From Vibrio sp. Y2-5 (GTDB lineage Bacteria > Pseudomonadota > Gammaproteobacteria > Enterobacterales > Vibrionaceae): a stretch of DNA of 64,000 nucleotides. Shown here one piece after another: positions 28,490-37,664 of the stretch. The translations under genes were made by a program, and so were the position numbers. The notes beneath the pieces are model-generated. The model saw only the letters and a list, made by a program, of their open reading frames with translations, had not been told where the DNA came from and did no database searches. Every line of letters begins with the position of its first letter. Position 1 is the stretch's first letter. The stretch is from assembly GCF_014596725.1 (NCBI RefSeq), contig NZ_JACVEG010000001.1:310001-374000 (forward strand). The letters run 5' to 3'.

Positions 28490-28798
28490 ATGATGGATGA
28501 ACAGCTGAAAGAGTTGAGCAATGTCGATAATCAAATTAAAGATTTATTGGCAGATGACGATATAAATGTTGAAGAAATTATTCAACTTGTCGATATAAGG
28601 GAACAGTTATTGCAAAGATTACTGACTGAAGTGTCAGAAAATCCAGCACTAGGCAAATCCCAATGTTGGCGAGATGCTGTTCGAGATACACAACAACTTG
28701 TTGAACTGATGCAGTCAAAAACCCTGTTAATCGGTAAAGATTTACAAAAATTCCGTCACGGTAATAAATCGGTTCAGCAATACAAAAAGTTTTTATAA
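28490..28798 (+). CDS. flaI: FlaI, FliT-like flagellar protein
   Basis: The 102-residue protein is all-helical and charged, and occupies the position of FlaI in the Vibrio order fliD-flaI-fliS. FliT, which it may replace functionally, is the export chaperone of FliD. I see no motif that fixes the function; the call rests on position and size. Two ATG codons start it and it begins one base after the fliD stop, so it is translated with fliD. Confidence 0.8.
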   Translation: MMDEQLKELSNVDNQIKDLLADDDINVEEIIQLVDIREQLLQRLLTEVSENPALGKSQCWRDAVRDTQQLVELMQSKTLLIGKDLQKFRHGNKSVQQYKKFL

Positions 28799-28809
28799 AG
28801 AGGAAGACT

Positions 28810-29220
28810 ATGCGTGGTTCTTTGCAGGCGTACAAAAAAGTATCAGTGGATAGCCAGCTAAGTGCGGCCTCACCGCATAAGATTGTACAGATGTTAATGG
28901 CTGGCGCTATTGAACGTTTGATTCAAGGTAAAGCAGCAATGCTACAGGGCAACGTCCCTGTTAAAGGCGAGCGCTTTGGTAAAGCTTTGGACATTATAAT
29001 CAGCTTACGTAGCTGTTTATCTATGGATGATGGCGGTGAAATCGCACAAAACCTAGATCAGCTGTACGAATTTATGATCACGCAAATTGCCGAGGCTAAT
29101 CATCAGAACGATCCGCAGATTGTGGATGATGTGATCGATATTATTCGTGAAATTAAATCGGCTTGGGATCAAATTCCTGCTGAATACCACAACCTGACTT
29201 CAAATGAAGTAGGCTTGTAA
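28810..29220 (+). CDS. fliS: FliS, flagellin export chaperone
   Basis: FliS binds the C-terminal end of flagellin in the cytosol and stops early polymerisation. The 136-residue protein has the FliS signature: RGSLQAYKKVSVDSQL at the start, SPHKIVQMLMAGAIERLIQGKAAM, then SLRSCLSMDDGGEIAQNLDQLYEFM. The ribosome-binding site AGAGGAAG is strong. It ends the flaG-fliD-flaI-fliS group and a terminator follows. Confidence 0.95.
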   Translation: MRGSLQAYKKVSVDSQLSAASPHKIVQMLMAGAIERLIQGKAAMLQGNVPVKGERFGKALDIIISLRSCLSMDDGGEIAQNLDQLYEFMITQIAEANHQNDPQIVDDVIDIIREIKSAWDQIPAEYHNLTSNEVGL

Positions 29221-29297
29221 GTTATCTCTGAAAGTTTTAACAGAGCTCACACCAGCTAATTGCTTGGTTGCCTTATTTTTTTTATCACATAGAATAG

Positions 29298-29328
29298 AAG
29301 CCATTAGATAGCCTAATGGCTTTTTTTT
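29298..29328 (+). terminator. Intrinsic terminator after fliS
   Basis: A 10-bp perfect stem AAGCCATTAG/CTAATGGCTT with an ATAGC loop is followed by eight T residues. Confidence 0.94.
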
Positions 29329-29454
29329 GTTGCTGATTTTCACAGATTGACTATCGTATATTTAGAGCTACTTAAAAGACTAATTCAGCCGAATAACGAT
29401 TCTTATTGTGTAGATACACCCAACTTTCCAGATTGAAGGCAAATATTCTCACCT

Positions 29455-30918
29455 ATGCAAGGTTTAGCAAAATTGCTTGTGATTGAAGACGATCCGTCTA
29501 TTCGTCTTAATCTCAGTATCATATTAGAATTTGTAGGAGAGCAGTGTGAGGTAATTGAGTCTTCGCTGGCTGATCAAATCAATTGGTCGGCAACGTGGAC
29601 AGGATGCATTCTTGGATCGTTGAAAGATAATAAACTATCAGAATCATTAGCCTCATCGCTCGCAAGCGCAAATCACATTCCTCTTTTATTGGCTGATAAG
29701 CAGCCGTACTCTTTGGAAGAATTTCCTCAATTTGTTGGTGAGTTGGAGTTCCCTCTTAACTATCAACAACTGAGTGAAGCACTCCGCCACTGCAAAGCAT
29801 TTTTAGGTCGTCAGGGCATTAACGTTGTCGCTTCAGACCGCAAGAACACTCTTTTTCGCAGTTTGGTCGGCCAGAGTAACGGTATTCAAGAAGTTCGCCA
29901 TTTGATCGAACAAGTTTCTGGAACAGAAGCTAACGTATTGATCTTAGGAGAATCTGGTACTGGTAAAGAGGTTGTCGCAAGAAATATTCACTACCATTCA
30001 CCACGTCGTGGCGGTCCTTTTGTGCCAATTAACTGTGGCGCAATCCCTGCGGATCTATTGGAAAGTGAACTCTTTGGTCATGAAAAAGGCGCATTTACTG
30101 GAGCGATTACCGCTCGTAAAGGACGTTTTGAATTGGCAGAAGGCGGCACGTTATTCTTAGACGAAATCGGTGATATGCCGATGACCATGCAGGTTAAATT
30201 ACTGCGTGTATTGCAAGAACGTTGCTTTGAAAGGGTTGGTGGCAACACCACGATTAAAGCCAACGTGCGAATTATCGCTGCAACACACCGTAATTTGGAG
30301 AGCATGATAGAAGAACAGCGCTTCCGTGAAGACCTGTACTATCGTCTTAATGTTTTCCCAATTGAAATGCCTTCGCTTAAAGAACGCAAAGAAGACATTC
30401 CTCTGTTACTACGTGAGCTGATGACGCGTATGGAAGCAGAAGGTGCTCAGCCTATCTGTTACACACCAAGAGCGATTAACTCTCTGATGGAGCATGATTG
30501 GCCGGGTAACGTTCGTGAGCTGGCAAACCTCGTTGAGAGGATGGTTATCCTCTATCCAAATAGTTTGGTTGATGTTAACCATCTACCAACTAAATACCGT
30601 TACAGTGATATCCCTGAGTTTCAGCCTGAGCCAAGCCGCTTTAGTTCGGTAGAAGAGCAGGAGCGTGATGCTCTTGACAGCATCTTCTCAGAAAACTTCA
30701 GTTTAGATGCTTCAGACAATTTCACAGATGTTGATGTTCCGCAGGCGTTGCCACCAGAAGGGGTAAACCTAAAGGAGCTTTTGGCGGACTTAGAAGTGAG
30801 CCTGATCAACCAAGCTTTGGAAGCTCAGGGCGGTGTTGTTGCTCGTGCAGCGGATATGTTAGGCATGCGCCGAACTACCTTGGTTGAAAAGATGCGTAAG
30901 TACAATATGCAGCGCTAA
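29455..30918 (+). CDS. flrA: FlrA, sigma-54-dependent master flagellar activator
   Basis: FlrA (FlaK in V. parahaemolyticus, FleQ in Pseudomonas) activates the class II flagellar genes at sigma-54 promoters. The 487-residue protein has a FleQ-type receiver-like domain (about 1-125) with no acceptor Asp visible at the usual site (CILGSLKD). The AAA+ domain at about 140-375 has [13 protein letters not shown], the GAFTGA loop and LDEIGDMP. The C-terminal Fis-type helix-turn-helix has [22 protein letters not shown]. It follows a terminator, so it has its own promoter, which I could not assign confidently. Confidence 0.95.
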   Translation: MQGLAKLLVIEDDPSIRLNLSIILEFVGEQCEVIESSLADQINWSATWTGCILGSLKDNKLSESLASSLASANHIPLLLADKQPYSLEEFPQFVGELEFPLNYQQLSEALRHCKAFLGRQGINVVASDRKNTLFRSLVGQSNGIQEVRHLIEQVSGTEANVLILGESGTGKEVVARNIHYHSPRRGGPFVPINCGAIPADLLESELFGHEKGAFTGAITARKGRFELAEGGTLFLDEIGDMPMTMQVKLLRVLQERCFERVGGNTTIKANVRIIAATHRNLESMIEEQRFREDLYYRLNVFPIEMPSLKERKEDIPLLLRELMTRMEAEGAQPICYTPRAINSLMEHDWPGNVRELANLVERMVILYPNSLVDVNHLPTKYRYSDIPEFQPEPSRFSSVEEQERDALDSIFSENFSLDASDNFTDVDVPQALPPEGVNLKELLADLEVSLINQALEAQGGVVARAADMLGMRRTTLVEKMRKYNMQR

Positions 30919-30987
30919 AAAGCCATAGTACGAGTGAGTCAATTTATTGTCATTGAAATAAGTTGTTGAAATAAATATAGAATAGCC

Positions 30988-31002
30988 TGGCATGCATTTT
31001 GC
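30988..31002 (+). promoter_or_regulatory. Sigma-54 promoter of flrBC
   Basis: TGGCATGCATTTTGC has the GG-N10-GC spacing and fits the consensus TGGCAC-N5-TTGC. Transcription would start near 31013-31014. FlrA is the expected activator. Confidence 0.88.
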
Positions 31003-31042
31003 GTGACAGGCTATTGTTGTATTGGAAGGCAGATTCTCGACG

Positions 31043-32095
31043 ATGGTAGATCAAGTGCAAGAGCAGCATTCACATTTAGATTCCTTAGAAGACCAAGTAG
31101 AACGCTATAAGCAAGTTCTTGATGTCATGCCCGCGGGCGTGATTTTGTTGGATACCCAAGGGGTTGTGCGAGAAGCCAATCCTGAAGCGCAGCGCATTTT
31201 AGATGTTCCTCTTTTAGGCGAACGCTGGTACGCAATTATTCAGATTGCGTTTGCTCCTCGTGAGGATGATGGTCACGAAATCTCATTGCGAAATGGCCGT
31301 AAAGTGCGCTTGGCGATTTCCGCTTCGAATACAGGTCAGCTTATTTTGATCACTGATTTGACAGAAACTCGCTTGCTGCAAGCTCGAGTCAGTGATTTAC
31401 AACGATTATCGTCTTTAGGGCGAATGGTGGCTTCTTTGGCTCATCAGGTGAGAACACCGTTATCGAGTGCCATGCTCTATGCTTCTAATCTGGGAGCACC
31501 CAATTTACCTACAACAACCCGTGAGCGCTTTCAAAGTAAGTTGATGGATCGTTTGTATGATTTGGAAAAACAAGTCAATGATATGTTGCTGTTTGCGAAA
31601 GGCGGCGACAACAAAGTAGTGAAACCATTTTCAATCGCTGATCTGGTTGGGGAGTTTTCTCCAATGGTCGAGACGGCGTTGAAAAACAACCAAATTGATT
31701 TTTGTCTCGAAGTGGAAGAGCAAGAGACAATGTTGCTGGGCAATTCGAATGCTATTGCCTCAGCATTAAGTAATTTAGTGATGAATGCGATTCAGATAGC
31801 TGGAAAAGAATCACAAATTGATGTGTTTTTCCGCCCTGTGAATGGAGAACTCAAAATATCCGTTCAAGACAGCGGACCCGGTGTACCTCTTGAGTTACAA
31901 AGTAAGATTATGGAACCTTTCTTTACCACTCGCTCGCAGGGAACAGGTTTAGGCCTTGCGGTTGTACAGATGGTCTGTCGGGCGCATGACGGACGATTAG
32001 AACTGATATCTGAAGAGGGGGACGGTGCGTGTTTTACCGTTTGTATTCCTTTGCAAAATCACACTGATTCCACTCACGCAGAAACTGGAGAATGA
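31043..32095 (+). CDS. flrB: FlrB, flagellar sensor histidine kinase
   Basis: FlrB phosphorylates FlrC. The 350-residue protein has no membrane segment and is cytosolic: a coiled start, a PAS-like domain (about 25-110), the H-box SLAHQVRTPLSSAM with the phosphorylated His, and the ATPase domain with NLVMNAIQIAG and DSGPGVP then GTGLGLAVV. I choose the ATG at 31043. A TTG at 31022 would leave only about 8 bases of leader after the sigma-54 start, whereas the ATG has AAGG upstream and gives the usual length. Its end overlaps the flrC start region. Confidence 0.92.
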   Translation: MVDQVQEQHSHLDSLEDQVERYKQVLDVMPAGVILLDTQGVVREANPEAQRILDVPLLGERWYAIIQIAFAPREDDGHEISLRNGRKVRLAISASNTGQLILITDLTETRLLQARVSDLQRLSSLGRMVASLAHQVRTPLSSAMLYASNLGAPNLPTTTRERFQSKLMDRLYDLEKQVNDMLLFAKGGDNKVVKPFSIADLVGEFSPMVETALKNNQIDFCLEVEEQETMLLGNSNAIASALSNLVMNAIQIAGKESQIDVFFRPVNGELKISVQDSGPGVPLELQSKIMEPFFTTRSQGTGLGLAVVQMVCRAHDGRLELISEEGDGACFTVCIPLQNHTDSTHAETGE

Positions 32096-32097
32096 TG

Positions 32098-33507
32098 ATG
32101 GCACAAAGCAAAGTCTTAATCGTTGAAGATGATGAAGGCCTACGCGAAGCCTTAGTAGATACCTTAGCACTGGCTGGTTATGAATGGCTGGAAGCTGACA
32201 GTGCTGAAGATGCTTTGGTGAAACTCAAAAACAATTCTGTGGATATTGTGGTTTCAGATGTTCAAATGGGCGGTATGGGTGGACTTGCTCTGCTGCGCAA
32301 CATCAAACAGCATTGGCCTAATTTGCCAGTATTGTTGATGACAGCCTACGCCAATATTGAAGATGCAGTTTCGGCGATGAAAGATGGTGCAATCGACTAC
32401 ATGGCTAAGCCATTCGCACCAGAAGTACTATTAAACATGGTCAGTCGTTATGCGCCAGTAAAATCAGACGATAATGGTGATGCGGTTGTCGCTGACGAGA
32501 AAAGTTTAAAACTGCTGGCTCTGGCTGACAAAGTAGCGAAAACCGACGCTAACGTGATGATTTTAGGTCCTAGCGGTTCCGGCAAAGAAGTGATGTCTCG
32601 TTACATTCACAACGCTTCACTACGTAAAGATGGCCCTTTCATTGCTATCAACTGCGCGGCAATTCCAGACAATATGTTGGAAGCGACTTTATTCGGTTAT
32701 GAGAAAGGGGCTTTCACCGGTGCAGTGCAAGCGTGTCCGGGTAAATTTGAACAAGCGCAGGGCGGCACCATCTTGCTGGATGAAATCAGTGAGATGGACT
32801 TAAATCTGCAAGCTAAGTTACTGCGTGTTCTGCAAGAGCGCGAAGTGGAACGTTTAGGTAGCCGTAAGAGCATTAAACTGGATGTTCGTGTGCTTGCTAC
32901 AAGTAACCGTGACTTAAAGCAATACGTGCAGGAAGGTAACTTCCGTGAGGACTTGTATTACCGTTTGAATGTTTTCCCAATTTCATGGCCTGCACTGAAA
33001 GATCGTAAAGCGGATATTGAACCGCTCGCGAACCATTTAGTGGAGCGTAACTGCAAAAAATTAGGTATGCCTGTACCTAGCCTTTCAGAGTCTGCCGTTA
33101 CTAAGCTCAATGCTTATTCTTGGCCGGGCAACGTGCGTGAGTTGGACAACGTAGTGCAGCGTGCGCTGATTCTCAGTGAGAATGGACATATAGACCAAGA
33201 ACATATCTTACTTGAAGGTCTGGATTGGCAGGATGCTTCGAGTCTTCAGAAATTGGTTGAAGGTGGCGAAACGGTTGCCACACCAGACATCAAACCCGTT
33301 GCTCAGGTTGATGTGTCTAAAATCGCTAACAGTAGTTCAGGCTTAGGTGGTGAACTGCGTGACCAAGAGTTTGCCATCATTATGGATACCTTGATAGAGT
33401 GTAATGGCCGCCGTAAAGAAATGGCTGAAAAGCTCGGTATTAGCCCGCGTACATTACGCTACAAGCTAGCGAAAATGCGTGATGCCGGTATGGACATTCC
33501 GGGGTGA
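32098..33507 (+). CDS. flrC: FlrC, sigma-54-dependent flagellar response regulator
   Basis: Phosphorylated FlrC activates the class III genes (hook, basal body and export). The 469-residue protein has a receiver domain (VEDDEG acidic pair, acceptor Asp in VVSDVQMGG, Lys in YMAKPFAP), an AAA+ domain with GPSGSGKEVMSR, the GAFTGA loop and LDEISEMD, and a C-terminal helix-turn-helix (RRKEMAEKLGISPRTLRYKL). Three ATG codons run in tandem at 32092, 32095 and 32098; the third is best spaced (7 bases) from CTGGAG. A sigma-54 promoter follows the stop, before fliE. Confidence 0.95.
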   Translation: MAQSKVLIVEDDEGLREALVDTLALAGYEWLEADSAEDALVKLKNNSVDIVVSDVQMGGMGGLALLRNIKQHWPNLPVLLMTAYANIEDAVSAMKDGAIDYMAKPFAPEVLLNMVSRYAPVKSDDNGDAVVADEKSLKLLALADKVAKTDANVMILGPSGSGKEVMSRYIHNASLRKDGPFIAINCAAIPDNMLEATLFGYEKGAFTGAVQACPGKFEQAQGGTILLDEISEMDLNLQAKLLRVLQEREVERLGSRKSIKLDVRVLATSNRDLKQYVQEGNFREDLYYRLNVFPISWPALKDRKADIEPLANHLVERNCKKLGMPVPSLSESAVTKLNAYSWPGNVRELDNVVQRALILSENGHIDQEHILLEGLDWQDASSLQKLVEGGETVATPDIKPVAQVDVSKIANSSSGLGGELRDQEFAIIMDTLIECNGRRKEMAEKLGISPRTLRYKLAKMRDAGMDIPG

Positions 33508-33525
33508 TTTAACTGAATATCAGAG

Positions 33526-33540
33526 TGGCACATAAATTGC
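33526..33540 (+). promoter_or_regulatory. Sigma-54 promoter of the fliE operon
   Basis: TGGCACATAAATTGC is an excellent match to the -24/-12 consensus, with GG-N10-GC. It would be activated by FlrC and drive fliE onwards. Confidence 0.92.
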
Positions 33541-33594
33541 TGCGTTACTGAACAGAGATGAAGTTTAGTCAAAGTTCTGGCTTTTGGGGTAGTA

Positions 33595-33906
33595 ATGAAT
33601 ATAAACGGTTTACAGAGCGAAATGCAGGCGATGATGGTAGAAGCTACCAATTCACGCCCTGCGCCAACAGGACAAAAAATTGGCGCTGATTTTGGTGATA
33701 TGCTTTCACAGGCTATCAACAACGTAAATGGTTTACAGAAAACCTCAAGCGACCTTCAAATGCGCTTTGATCGTGGCGATGAAGATGTCTCTCTTTCTGA
33801 TGTCATGATTGCTCGCAACAAATCGAGCGTGGCATTTGAAGCCACTATTCAGGTACGCAACAAGCTTGTTGAAGCGTACAAAGAACTGATGAACATGCCA
33901 GTTTAG
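33595..33906 (+). CDS. fliE: FliE, hook-basal body adaptor
   Basis: FliE joins the MS ring to the rod in the periplasm and is exported by the flagellar system. The 103-residue protein has the C-terminal FliE pattern: FGDMLSQAINNVNGLQ, then DVSLSDVMIARNKSSVAFEATIQVRNKLVEAY in short blocks. It is the first gene of the long class III operon. fliF follows after 14 bases. Confidence 0.95.
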   Translation: MNINGLQSEMQAMMVEATNSRPAPTGQKIGADFGDMLSQAINNVNGLQKTSSDLQMRFDRGDEDVSLSDVMIARNKSSVAFEATIQVRNKLVEAYKELMNMPV

Positions 33907-33920
33907 TGAAGGTGTGAATT

Positions 33921-35669
33921 GTGGCTGAGAATAAGCAAACAACCGATCTTACATTAAGCGATAGCGGCGGTGACCATAGCTTGATGTCGACTTCCGACAT
34001 GGATATGGACACGCAAAACGTCGACGCTGAAGAAAAAAGCTCCTCAAAAATGGACTTCTCTATGGGTGACTTGGATTTACTACGCCAAGTTGTCCTTGTT
34101 CTCTCTATCTCTATTTGTGTGGCCTTAATTGTGATGCTGTTTTTCTGGGTTAAAGAGCCAGAAATGCGTCCATTAGGAGCTTATGATACACAAGAACTGA
34201 TCCCTGTTCTTGATTACCTCGACCAGCAAAAACAAGACTACAAGTTAGACGGCAATACCATTCTGGTGCCGACTTCTGACTACAACAGTCTTAAGTTAAA
34301 CATGGTTCGTGCAGGTATGAATCAGGAACGTCACGAAGGCGATGAAATTCTGCTGCAAGACATGGGCTTTGGTGTTTCGCAACGCTTGGAGCAAGAGCGT
34401 CTGAAACTCAGCCGTGAGCGCCAACTTGCTAAAGGCATTGAAGAGATGCGCCAAGTGAACAAAGCGCGTGTGCTTCTTGCTCTGCCTAAACAAAGTGTGT
34501 TTGTTCGTCAAAACCAAGAAGCGTCTGCGTCGGTATTTTTAACACTGCGCACTGGTACCAATCTAAAACAAGGGGAAGTCGATTCCATTGTCGATATGGT
34601 CGCGAGCGCGGTTCCGGGAATGAAACCGACACGCGTTACGGTGACGGATCAACATGGACGTCTGCTTAGCTCTGGTTCACAGGATCCGGTTACGGCTGCT
34701 CGTCGTAAAGAGCAGGAAGCTGAGCGTAAGAAAGAGCAAGACTTACGTGAAAAAATTGATTCAGTTTTGATTCCGATTTTAGGTTTGGGTAACTATACCG
34801 CTCAGGTGGACGTTGAACTGGATTTCAGCGCGATAGAGCAGACTCGTAAACGTTTTGACCCAAATACTCCTGCGACACGCAGTGAATACACTTTAGAAGA
34901 TTACAATAACGGTAATGTAATTGCCGGTGTACCGGGCGCATTGAGTAACCAGCCTCCTGCTGATGCCTCTATCCCACAAGATGTGGCGCAGATGAAAGAT
35001 GGCTCTCTGATGGGGCAAGGGGCTGTTCACAAAGAAGCGACCCGAAACTTTGAATTAGATACGACAATCAGCCACGAGCGCCGTCAAACAGGTGTGATTA
35101 ACCGTCAAACTGTCGCTGTTGCAATTAAGAACCGAAGCAGCGTCAACCCGGAAACGGGTGAAGTCACCTATACACCTGTAAGCGATAGTGAATTGCAAGC
35201 CATTCGTCAGGTATTGGTTGGTGCCGTTGGTTTCAGTGAAAACCGTGGTGACTTGCTGAATGTATTGAGTATGAACTTTGCTGAACCCGAAGTTGAAACT
35301 ATTGCTGATGTGCCAATTTGGGAGCACCCGAATTTCAACGATTGGATTCGTTGGTTGGCAAGTGCAGCAGTGATTATGGTTATCGTGTTGGTGCTGGTAC
35401 GCCCTGCGATGAAGAAACTCCTCAATCCATCTGTGGATGACGATGATCAACTATACGGACCTGATGGTTTACCGATTGGTATCGATGGGGAAACCAGCCT
35501 GATTGGTAGTGATATAGAAGGTGGGGAACTGTTTGAGTTTGGCTCTGGCATAGACTTACCGAATTTACATAAAGACGAGGATGTACTCAAAGCAGTACGT
35601 GCTCTGGTTGCCAACGAACCTGAGCTTGCAGCTCAAGTAGTTAAGAACTGGGTGGCTAACGATGCCTAA
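33921..35669 (+). CDS. fliF: FliF, MS-ring protein
   Basis: FliF forms the inner-membrane ring on which the flagellum is built. The 582-residue protein has a first membrane helix at about 54-75 and a second near 475-495. Two ring-building domains (RBM) begin at about 85 (YLDQQKQDYKLDGNTILVP) and run on past 250; a conserved FDPNTPATRSEYTLED follows. The C-terminal tail (about 540-582) binds FliG. The start is a GTG after GAAGGTG. The last 8 bases overlap fliG. Confidence 0.95.
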   Translation: MAENKQTTDLTLSDSGGDHSLMSTSDMDMDTQNVDAEEKSSSKMDFSMGDLDLLRQVVLVLSISICVALIVMLFFWVKEPEMRPLGAYDTQELIPVLDYLDQQKQDYKLDGNTILVPTSDYNSLKLNMVRAGMNQERHEGDEILLQDMGFGVSQRLEQERLKLSRERQLAKGIEEMRQVNKARVLLALPKQSVFVRQNQEASASVFLTLRTGTNLKQGEVDSIVDMVASAVPGMKPTRVTVTDQHGRLLSSGSQDPVTAARRKEQEAERKKEQDLREKIDSVLIPILGLGNYTAQVDVELDFSAIEQTRKRFDPNTPATRSEYTLEDYNNGNVIAGVPGALSNQPPADASIPQDVAQMKDGSLMGQGAVHKEATRNFELDTTISHERRQTGVINRQTVAVAIKNRSSVNPETGEVTYTPVSDSELQAIRQVLVGAVGFSENRGDLLNVLSMNFAEPEVETIADVPIWEHPNFNDWIRWLASAAVIMVIVLVLVRPAMKKLLNPSVDDDDQLYGPDGLPIGIDGETSLIGSDIEGGELFEFGSGIDLPNLHKDEDVLKAVRALVANEPELAAQVVKNWVANDA

Positions 35670-36714
35670 TGAAATAATCAATCAAGACAACCGAGAGCTA
35701 ACTGAATTAGAAAAAGAAATTGCTGATATTCCCGGTGAAGAGCGTGCAGCAATTTTGCTACTGAGTCTCAATGAGGCAGATGCAGCGGCAATTATCCGTC
35801 ACCTTGAACCTAAACAGGTGCAACGTGTGGGTAGTGCTATGGCGCGGGCAAAAGACCTGAGCCAAGGCAAAGTAACGGCAGTACACCGCGCGTTTTTGGA
35901 AGATATCCAGAAATACACCAATATCGGTATGGGCAGCGAAGACTTCATGCGTAATGCGTTGGTTGCTGCACTGGGTGAAGATAAAGCGAATAACTTGGTT
36001 GACCAAATCCTGTTGGGTACCGGTTCTAAAGGTCTGGACTCTTTGAAATGGATGGACCCTCGTCAGGTTGCGAGCATTATCGTCAACGAGCACCCACAAA
36101 TTCAGACTATCGTATTGTCTTATTTGGACCCAGATCAATCCGCAGAAATACTGGCGCAGTTTGCTGAACGTGATCGTCTAGACTTAATGATGCGTATTGC
36201 TAACCTTGAAGAAGTTCAACCTTCAGCACTGGCTGAGTTAAACGAAATCATGGAGAAACAGTTCGCAGGTCAGGCTGGTGCACAAGCAGCGAAGATTGGC
36301 GGCTTGAAAGCGGCGGCAGATATCATGAACTACCTCGACAACAATATCGAGGGAGCTCTTATGGATCAGATGCGTGACCAAGACGAAGATTTGGCAACTC
36401 AGATTCAAGACCTTATGTTCGTGTTCGAGAACTTGGTCGAAGTCGACGATCAGGGTATTCAGAAATTGCTGCGTGACGTTCCGCAAGACGTTCTACAGAG
36501 AGCTCTTAAAGGTGCAGACGACACGTTGCGAGATAAGATCTTCAAGAATATGTCTAAACGTGCTGCTGAATTGATGAAAGATGACTTGGAGGCAATGCCA
36601 CCGATCAAAGTTTCTGATGTGGAAACGGCGCAGAAAGAGATTCTTGCTATTGCCCGACGTATGGCTGACAACGGTGAGCTGATACTGGGTGGTGGCGCAG
36701 ACGAGTTCTTATAA
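35662..36714 (+). CDS. fliG: FliG, motor switch and torque protein
   Basis: FliG links the MS ring to the C ring and meets the stator. The 350-residue protein has the N-terminal domain (PGEERAAILLLSLNE), the middle EHPQ motif (IIVNEHPQIQTIVLSY) that meets FliM, and the C-terminal charged helix (DLMFVFENLVEVDDQGIQKLLRDV) that makes torque. It overlaps the end of fliF by 8 bases, so the two are coupled. After it there is a 143-base gap with a terminator-like hairpin. Confidence 0.96.
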   Translation: MPNEIINQDNRELTELEKEIADIPGEERAAILLLSLNEADAAAIIRHLEPKQVQRVGSAMARAKDLSQGKVTAVHRAFLEDIQKYTNIGMGSEDFMRNALVAALGEDKANNLVDQILLGTGSKGLDSLKWMDPRQVASIIVNEHPQIQTIVLSYLDPDQSAEILAQFAERDRLDLMMRIANLEEVQPSALAELNEIMEKQFAGQAGAQAAKIGGLKAAADIMNYLDNNIEGALMDQMRDQDEDLATQIQDLMFVFENLVEVDDQGIQKLLRDVPQDVLQRALKGADDTLRDKIFKNMSKRAAELMKDDLEAMPPIKVSDVETAQKEILAIARRMADNGELILGGGADEFL

Positions 36715-36811
36715 AACGAATGGTTGCTGAAATAGCACTGATGACTACATCGGTTTTGTAAAACAGGTCTTCTTAATATAGGACTGTTGTTCAGACAAGA
36801 TAACAGCCCAT

Positions 36812-36840
36812 AAGGCCAGCTTAACCAGCCGGCCTTTTTT
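36812..36840 (+). terminator. Terminator-like hairpin between fliG and fliH
   Basis: AAGGCC and GGCCTT pair around a 13-base interval that can form two further pairs, followed by six T residues. It lies inside the fli operon, so it would cause partial termination or attenuation. Confidence 0.65.
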
Positions 36841-36857
36841 ATCTTTAGATAGGAAAT

Positions 36858-37664
36858 ATGATGTCAGGTGAAAGAAAGCGCGGTTTTATCCGCCTCGATT
36901 CTGATGAAACTGTTGAACAGACGAAAAAGTGGGGTCTACCAGACTACACCTCTGAGATGCATAAAAAAGCAAAGGAAACGGCGCTTAATTATGATCCGAG
37001 CTGGATTCCGAATTTCGATGAGCCTGAAACAGAAGAGCCTGTCGTTCTTACTGAAGAAGAAATTGAATTAATCAAACAAGCTGCTTATCAGGAAGGCATT
37101 GAGCAAGGCAAAGCAGAAGGTTATCAAGAAGGTTTCCAACTGGGCCAAGAAGCTGGTCATAAAGTCGGCCAGGAAAAAGGCTTTCAAGAAGGTAGTGCTG
37201 AAGGTTTGGAAGCTGGCCAGCAAGTTATCCAAGAACACGTTCAAATCTTTATGAGTCTTGCGAACCAATTTGCTCAACCCCTTGAACTGATGAATGCACA
37301 GGTTGAAAAGCAGCTGGTGGATATGGTGCTGTCACTAGTGAAAGAAGTCGTGCATGTTGAAGTACAAACTAATCCGCAGGTGATTCTCGACACAGTGAAA
37401 GCGTCGGTTGAAGCTCTGCCTATTGCCGGACATGCCATCACACTTAAATTGCATCCAGAAGACTGCGAAATCATCAAGCAGGCTTATGGTGAACATGAAC
37501 TGGATACCCGCAACTGGACACTCATCAGTGAACCGGCTTTAAGCCGCGGCGATGTTCAAATTGAAGCGGGTGAATCAAGTGTCAATTACCGAATGGAAGA
37601 CAGAGTTCGCAGTGTATTGCAGAGCTTCTGTGGAACTAACCGTCACCAACAGGGCCATGAATAA
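36858..37664 (+). CDS. fliH: FliH, export ATPase regulator
   Basis: FliH dimers bind the ATPase FliI and dock it to the C ring. The 268-residue protein has the known Gly-rich zipper of FliH: a run of GxxxG and QExxG repeats at about 75-120 ([18 protein letters not shown] and following). The C-terminal domain (about 135-260) binds FliI. Two ATG codons start it (36858, 36861). Its stop overlaps the fliI ATG by one base (TAATG). The 143-base gap upstream is the largest before the fliK leader in this operon. Confidence 0.93.
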   Translation: MMSGERKRGFIRLDSDETVEQTKKWGLPDYTSEMHKKAKETALNYDPSWIPNFDEPETEEPVVLTEEEIELIKQAAYQEGIEQGKAEGYQEGFQLGQEAGHKVGQEKGFQEGSAEGLEAGQQVIQEHVQIFMSLANQFAQPLELMNAQVEKQLVDMVLSLVKEVVHVEVQTNPQVILDTVKASVEALPIAGHAITLKLHPEDCEIIKQAYGEHELDTRNWTLISEPALSRGDVQIEAGESSVNYRMEDRVRSVLQSFCGTNRHQQGHE

